Source: Lysobacterales bacterium (lineage in GTDB: Bacteria; Pseudomonadota; Gammaproteobacteria; Xanthomonadales; SZUA-36). Taken from it: DNA of 18,602 bases. Below the pieces are notes generated by a model. That model had not been told where the DNA came from. It searched no databases and saw only the letters and a program-made list of their open reading frames with translations. The translations under genes and the position numbers were made by a program. Below are positions 15,462-18,602 of the stretch, one piece after another. Location: positions 1 through 18,602 of the forward strand of contig DAOWGA010000319.1 in assembly GCA_030637665.1 (NCBI GenBank), given 5' to 3'. The first letter of the stretch is position 1; every line of letters begins with the position of its first letter.

Positions 15462-16358
15462 ATGCTGAATTCATTCTGGAACTGGTTCGTAATCATCATC
15501 TCCATTGCCAGTATTCTCGGCTGTTGGTGGCTGTTGCACTGGACCAGAGGGGTTTCCGATCGCGAAGGAGAGGAAGTTGGTTCCACCGGGCACATTTGGG
15601 ACGAGAATATCCGCGAATTGAATGCGCCCTTGCCACGCTGGTGGTTGCACCTGTTTAACATCACCATTATTTTCGCTTTTCTCTACCTGCTGTTATTCCC
15701 CGGACTGGGTAACGTTCCGGGCATACTGGGCTGGACCCAGATCGGGCAATATGAATCCGAGCGCGCTGCTGCGACAGAGGCACAGGAATCCGTTTACGCG
15801 CGATTCCGTGATATGGATCCGGCAGCCCTGACGGCGGATGCAGAGGCCAATGAAATAGGCCACAGGCTGTTTGCGAACAATTGCGCCATGTGTCACGGCT
15901 CGGATGGCCGTGGCGCCAGGTCTTTCCCCAACCTGACTGACAACGACTGGCTGTACGGTGGTTCTTTCGAGCAGGTGTTGACCAGCATCAACAAAGGTCG
16001 CGTGGGCACGATGCCACCATGGGGCGCGGTATTGGGTGAAGACGGTGTTAGCGAAGTTGTTGCCTATGTTCAGCAGTTGGCCGGTCAGGAAGTTGATGCT
16101 CAATTGGCTGAGGCCGGACAAGCGCGTTATGCCACGATCTGTATTGCCTGTCACGGCATGGATGGCACCGGTAACCAGGCTCTGGGTGCACCCAATCTGA
16201 GCAACAACATCTGGTTGTACGGTGGTGATGCAGCCTCGATCGCAGAATCTGTCAACATGGGCCGCGCAGGCAAGATGCCGGCGCATGAGAACCTGCTGAA
16301 TGAAGATCGCCGCAGGTTGCTTGCTGCATACGTGACCGGGCTTTCGGAACGGCAATAG
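15462..16358 (+). CDS. ccoP: cbb3-type cytochrome c oxidase subunit III, dihaem cytochrome c
   Basis: CcoP is the entry point for electrons into the oxidase. The 298-residue protein has two N-terminal membrane helices (about 5-27 and 62-80), joined by the conserved HIWDENIRELNAPLPRWW-type segment. Two cytochrome c domains follow, with CAMCH (C141, C144, H145) and CIACH (C227, C230, H231). Probable methionine ligands are M184 in GTMPPWG and M272 in GKMPAH. This is the two-helix dihaem form. It starts three bases after ccoQ. Confidence 0.97.
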   Translation: MLNSFWNWFVIIISIASILGCWWLLHWTRGVSDREGEEVGSTGHIWDENIRELNAPLPRWWLHLFNITIIFAFLYLLLFPGLGNVPGILGWTQIGQYESERAAATEAQESVYARFRDMDPAALTADAEANEIGHRLFANNCAMCHGSDGRGARSFPNLTDNDWLYGGSFEQVLTSINKGRVGTMPPWGAVLGEDGVSEVVAYVQQLAGQEVDAQLAEAGQARYATICIACHGMDGTGNQALGAPNLSNNIWLYGGDAASIAESVNMGRAGKMPAHENLLNEDRRRLLAAYVTGLSERQ

Positions 16359-16387
16359 GCGAAAGCTTTGCGCAGCGAAACCAAGGC

Positions 16388-16747
16388 ATGAACAACAGGA
16401 CTGAAAGCATCCCCGGGCGCTGGGGCCGGCGCAGGCGTGACATTGGCATTTCGATCTGGATTGCTTTTTTGGCCGCTTGCATTGGTACCTTCGTAATCTT
16501 CGCGGTCTTGGATCCGGACGCATTGAATGACGCCTGGGTCCTGCCCTGGGAAATGGGCCGCAGGCTGGCCTACAGCCTGGGCTTTCTGTTCCTGTTCATC
16601 GTCAGCCTGATCGCCAGCAGCATGACTGTTTTTATGATCCGCACGGGCCCGGGCCAGGGGCACGCGAGTGGCCAGGGCAGAAGACCGCCGCCGGAGATCG
16701 AGTCTCCAACCGAAAAGAATCCTGACCTGGATATCGGAGACCTCTAG
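16388..16747 (+). CDS. hypothetical two-helix membrane protein in the cco operon
   Basis: I do not recognise this 119-residue protein. It has a basic N-terminus (GRWGRRRRD), a first membrane helix at about 19-41, a short loop with DPDALNDAWVLPWEMGRR, a second helix at about 60-82, and a polar, proline- and glutamate-rich C-terminal tail. The positive-inside rule places both ends in the cytoplasm. It lies between ccoP (29-base gap) and ccoG (one-base TAGTG overlap), so it is in the operon and probably serves the oxidase or its assembly. No cysteine, histidine or CxxCH suggests a cofactor role. It is not CcoS or CcoQ by sequence. Confidence 0.7.
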   Translation: MNNRTESIPGRWGRRRRDIGISIWIAFLAACIGTFVIFAVLDPDALNDAWVLPWEMGRRLAYSLGFLFLFIVSLIASSMTVFMIRTGPGQGHASGQGRRPPPEIESPTEKNPDLDIGDL

Positions 16748-18135
16748 TGGCCGACACATCGGCGGCAGGCGAATCGCTGTACTGCAAGGAACCGAAGGTC
16801 TATCCCAGGCACGTCACCGGGCGCTTTGCGCGGTTGCGGGTCATTGCGGTCTGGGTCCTGCTCGGATTGTATTACGTCCTGCCATGGATCAATGTAGGCG
16901 GCAACCAGTCCGTCCTGTTCGATCTGCCGGCGCGCAAATTTTATATCCTTGGCTTTACGTTCTGGCCGCAGGATTTCATTTACCTGGCGTTGCTTATGGT
17001 AACCGCAGGCCTGTCGCTGTTTTTCTTCACAGCGCTCGCCGGCCGCCTGTGGTGCGGATTTGCCTGCCCGCAAACGGTATGGACCGAAGTGTTCGTGATG
17101 ATCGAACGCTGGACAGAAGGCGACCGGCCAAAACAGATGAAGCTGGACGAGGCGCCGTGGAGCCGGGGGAAGATTTTAAAAAAATCATCCAAGCAGTTTC
17201 TATGGATCACTTTCGCAGCCTGGACTGGTTTTACTTTCGTCGGTTTTTTCACCCCGGTACGGGAACTGACTGACAACATTCTGAACCTGACACTGGGACC
17301 GTGGGAGACATTCTGGTTGGTCTTCTACGGCTTTGCCACCTACGGCAATGCCGGTTTCCTGCGTGAGCAGGTTTGCAAATACATGTGTCCTTACGCTCGT
17401 TTCCAGAGCGCCATGTTTGACCAGGACACGCTGATCATTTCCTATGACGAGGAACGCGGCGAACCTCGTGGCGGCAGGAGAAAGAATACGGATCTCGAGG
17501 AAGCCGGCCTGGGTGAATGCATCAACTGCACGCTGTGCGTACAGGTGTGCCCGACCGGCATCGACATCCGCAATGGCCTGCAGTACGAGTGCATCGCCTG
17601 CGCCGCCTGCATAGATGTATGTGATCAGGTCATGGATAAAATGGAATATCCGCACGGCCTGATTCGTTTCACCACCGAAAATGCACTCAAACACAAGCAG
17701 GCACACGTATTACGTCCACGAATTTTCGTCTACGCAGCCCTGCTGCTGGTGATCATCAGTGGCACCTTGTGGTCCATGACGCACCGGACGCCCCTGCGCG
17801 CTGACCTGATCCGGGATCGTAACGCGTTGTATCGGGAACTCCCCGATGGCATGATCGAGAATGTGTACACGCTGAAAATCACCAATATGGATGATGTACC
17901 GCACCAGTATGAATTTGTCCTGCCTGATGACGCTGATGCGCAGATTGATACATCGAAACCCATGGCATTGCATGCAGAAGAAGTGACCGGCATTTCCGTG
18001 CGTATCAGGATGCCGAGGTCTGCGGGGCAAGGCGTGCAGAATCTGAAACTGGAATTGCGGGCTGAAGATGAACCGTCCATCTCCAAAATCATTGAGACCA
18101 AAGTAATGCTGCCTATAGAGTTCGGGAATAAGTGA
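16747..18135 (+). CDS. ccoG: cbb3 oxidase accessory protein CcoG (FixG/RdxA)
   Basis: CcoG is an inner-membrane ferredoxin-like protein reported to reduce Cu(II) to Cu(I) for the CuB centre. The 462-residue product starts at GTG 16747, overlapping the previous stop by one base. The N-terminal half has several membrane helices and paired cysteines C103/C107 (WCGFACPQTVW) and C210/C214 (VCKYMCPYARFQ). Two [4Fe-4S] motifs follow: C258, C261, C264, C268 and C282, C285, C288, C292. A further helix (about 325-340) leads to a C-terminal immunoglobulin-like domain in the periplasm (about 360-460). Length and order match the family. Confidence 0.97.
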   Translation: MADTSAAGESLYCKEPKVYPRHVTGRFARLRVIAVWVLLGLYYVLPWINVGGNQSVLFDLPARKFYILGFTFWPQDFIYLALLMVTAGLSLFFFTALAGRLWCGFACPQTVWTEVFVMIERWTEGDRPKQMKLDEAPWSRGKILKKSSKQFLWITFAAWTGFTFVGFFTPVRELTDNILNLTLGPWETFWLVFYGFATYGNAGFLREQVCKYMCPYARFQSAMFDQDTLIISYDEERGEPRGGRRKNTDLEEAGLGECINCTLCVQVCPTGIDIRNGLQYECIACAACIDVCDQVMDKMEYPHGLIRFTTENALKHKQAHVLRPRIFVYAALLLVIISGTLWSMTHRTPLRADLIRDRNALYRELPDGMIENVYTLKITNMDDVPHQYEFVLPDDADAQIDTSKPMALHAEEVTGISVRIRMPRSAGQGVQNLKLELRAEDEPSISKIIETKVMLPIEFGNK

Positions 18136-18413
18136 TGGTGGAAAATCTGAGCAACCAGCAACGTCCCTGGTACAAAGAGCCCTGGCCATGGGTGGCAATC
18201 GCCATTCCTGGCGCCGCTGTCATCATGGGGTTTATCACTTTATACCTTGCGCTCAGCAATCCGGACTACCTGGTAGTTGAAGACGAGCAATACCAGGTCA
18301 TTGAGTCCGAACTTCGCGCCCAACCGCAAGCTGCATCATCGCCTGAACCAGACCCTGACCTGGGCAACGACCCGGAAAACGGGAACCGCGGTGACGATGA
18401 TGGAGAGCACTGA
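18135..18413 (+). CDS. fixH: short FixH-like protein
   Basis: A 92-residue protein starting at ATG 18135, sharing TGATG with the ccoG stop; a GTG three bases upstream also reads in frame. The N-terminus PWYKEPWPWVAIAIPGAAV, the single helix (about 15-37) and the following LVVEDEQYQ match the N-terminal anchor of FixH (CcoH), an assembly factor for cbb3 that works with CcoI and CcoG. Full FixH proteins are about 150-170 residues, with a periplasmic domain. Here that domain is replaced by a low-complexity Pro/Glu/Asp/Gly tail. No frameshift is evident, because ccoI begins within this gene. I read it as a naturally short FixH, with function inferred from position and the N-terminus. Confidence 0.72.
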   Translation: MVENLSNQQRPWYKEPWPWVAIAIPGAAVIMGFITLYLALSNPDYLVVEDEQYQVIESELRAQPQAASSPEPDPDLGNDPENGNRGDDDGEH

Positions 18414-18602
18414 AAACGCCTGTTTTCACTGCGGTGAACCCATACCCGCCGATGTAAAACTGTTTGTCTTGCGCGACGGACAGGAAAAAGCTGTTTGCTG
18501 CTCAGGCTGCCAGGCCGTTGCCCAGTTGATTTTCGGTACCGGGCTGGGGCGCTACTATCAATTCCGGCAGGAACTGGGCCGCACAGCTGAAGAAGACTCA
18601 AA
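18397..18602 (+). CDS. ccoI: Cu-translocating P1B-type ATPase CcoI/FixI, 3' end missing
   Basis: The first 68 residues of a gene cut by the window end. ATG 18397 (or ATG 18400) overlaps the end of fixH. The visible part holds CFHCGEPIP at 9-17 and VCCSGCQAVAQLIFG around 33-47, then GLGRYYQFR. This is the cysteine-rich metal-binding domain found at the N-terminus of FixI/CcoI-type ATPases, ahead of the usual heavy-metal-associated domain. CcoI exports copper across the inner membrane for the CuB site of cbb3. The order ccoG-fixH-ccoI is the standard one, and ccoS would be expected after it. The ATPase motifs lie outside the window. Confidence 0.9.
   Translation, partial: MMESTENACFHCGEPIPADVKLFVLRDGQEKAVCCSGCQAVAQLIFGTGLGRYYQFRQELGRTAEEDS

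Noticed and set aside
14651..15667. 338-residue minus-strand open frame over ccoO, ccoQ and ccoP
   Set aside because: It is antisense to three strongly identified oxidase genes and has no domain signal.

Overview
The window reads as a chromosomal segment of a gammaproteobacterium. The evidence is the gene order sdhC-sdhD-sdhA-sdhB-sdhE-ygfX, the E. coli-like spacing of the SDH cofactor ligands, a kdsB gene (so an LPS-bearing outer membrane), a Tat-exported high-potential iron-sulfur protein (HiPIP) and a cbb3 oxidase locus with its ccoG-fixH-ccoI assembly genes. HiPIP plus cbb3 points loosely to a lineage near Chromatiales, Woeseiales or Xanthomonadales, but nothing here fixes the genus. I see no mobile element, CRISPR array, tRNA or rRNA. 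Both ends cut genes: kdsB lacks its 5' end and ccoI lacks its 3' end.

Layout. 1-5286, plus strand: housekeeping genes kdsB (partial), uvrC, pgsA, ispG and a class I methyltransferase, mostly overlapping or touching. 5299-6099, minus strand: ygfZ, convergent with the methyltransferase and divergent from sdh. 6320-12144, plus strand: a compact run sdhC-D-A-B-E, ygfX, then a FixL-type PAS histidine kinase and a FixJ-type response regulator. The last three junctions overlap, so the two-component pair sits at the tail of the succinate dehydrogenase operon. 12325-13149: a stand-alone degenerate receiver domain rich in cysteine, then a HiPIP gene ending in a strong intrinsic terminator. 13212-18602: ccoNOQP, an unknown small membrane protein, ccoG, a short FixH-like gene and the start of ccoI.

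How the genes fit together. SDH feeds electrons from succinate to quinone. The cbb3 oxidase reduces oxygen with high affinity at the other end of the chain. HiPIP is a plausible periplasmic electron carrier to it, and CcoG/FixH/CcoI supply copper for its CuB centre. The regulatory genes lie between the two enzymes. The kinase PAS domain keeps the residues equivalent to the FixL haem ligand (His200 in Bradyrhizobium numbering) and the oxygen-sensing arginine (Arg220), 20 residues apart, so an oxygen-responsive FixLJ system controlling the adjacent cbb3 oxidase is the natural reading.

The most interesting item is the small receiver after fixJ. It has Glu in place of the phospho-acceptor Asp, a disrupted acidic pocket and four or five cysteines. 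This recalls FixT, the receiver-like FixL inhibitor of alphaproteobacteria, whose Caulobacter version is reported to bind an Fe-S cluster. A FixL-FixJ-FixT-like module wired to SDH, HiPIP and cbb3 in a gammaproteobacterium is the candidate undescribed system here.
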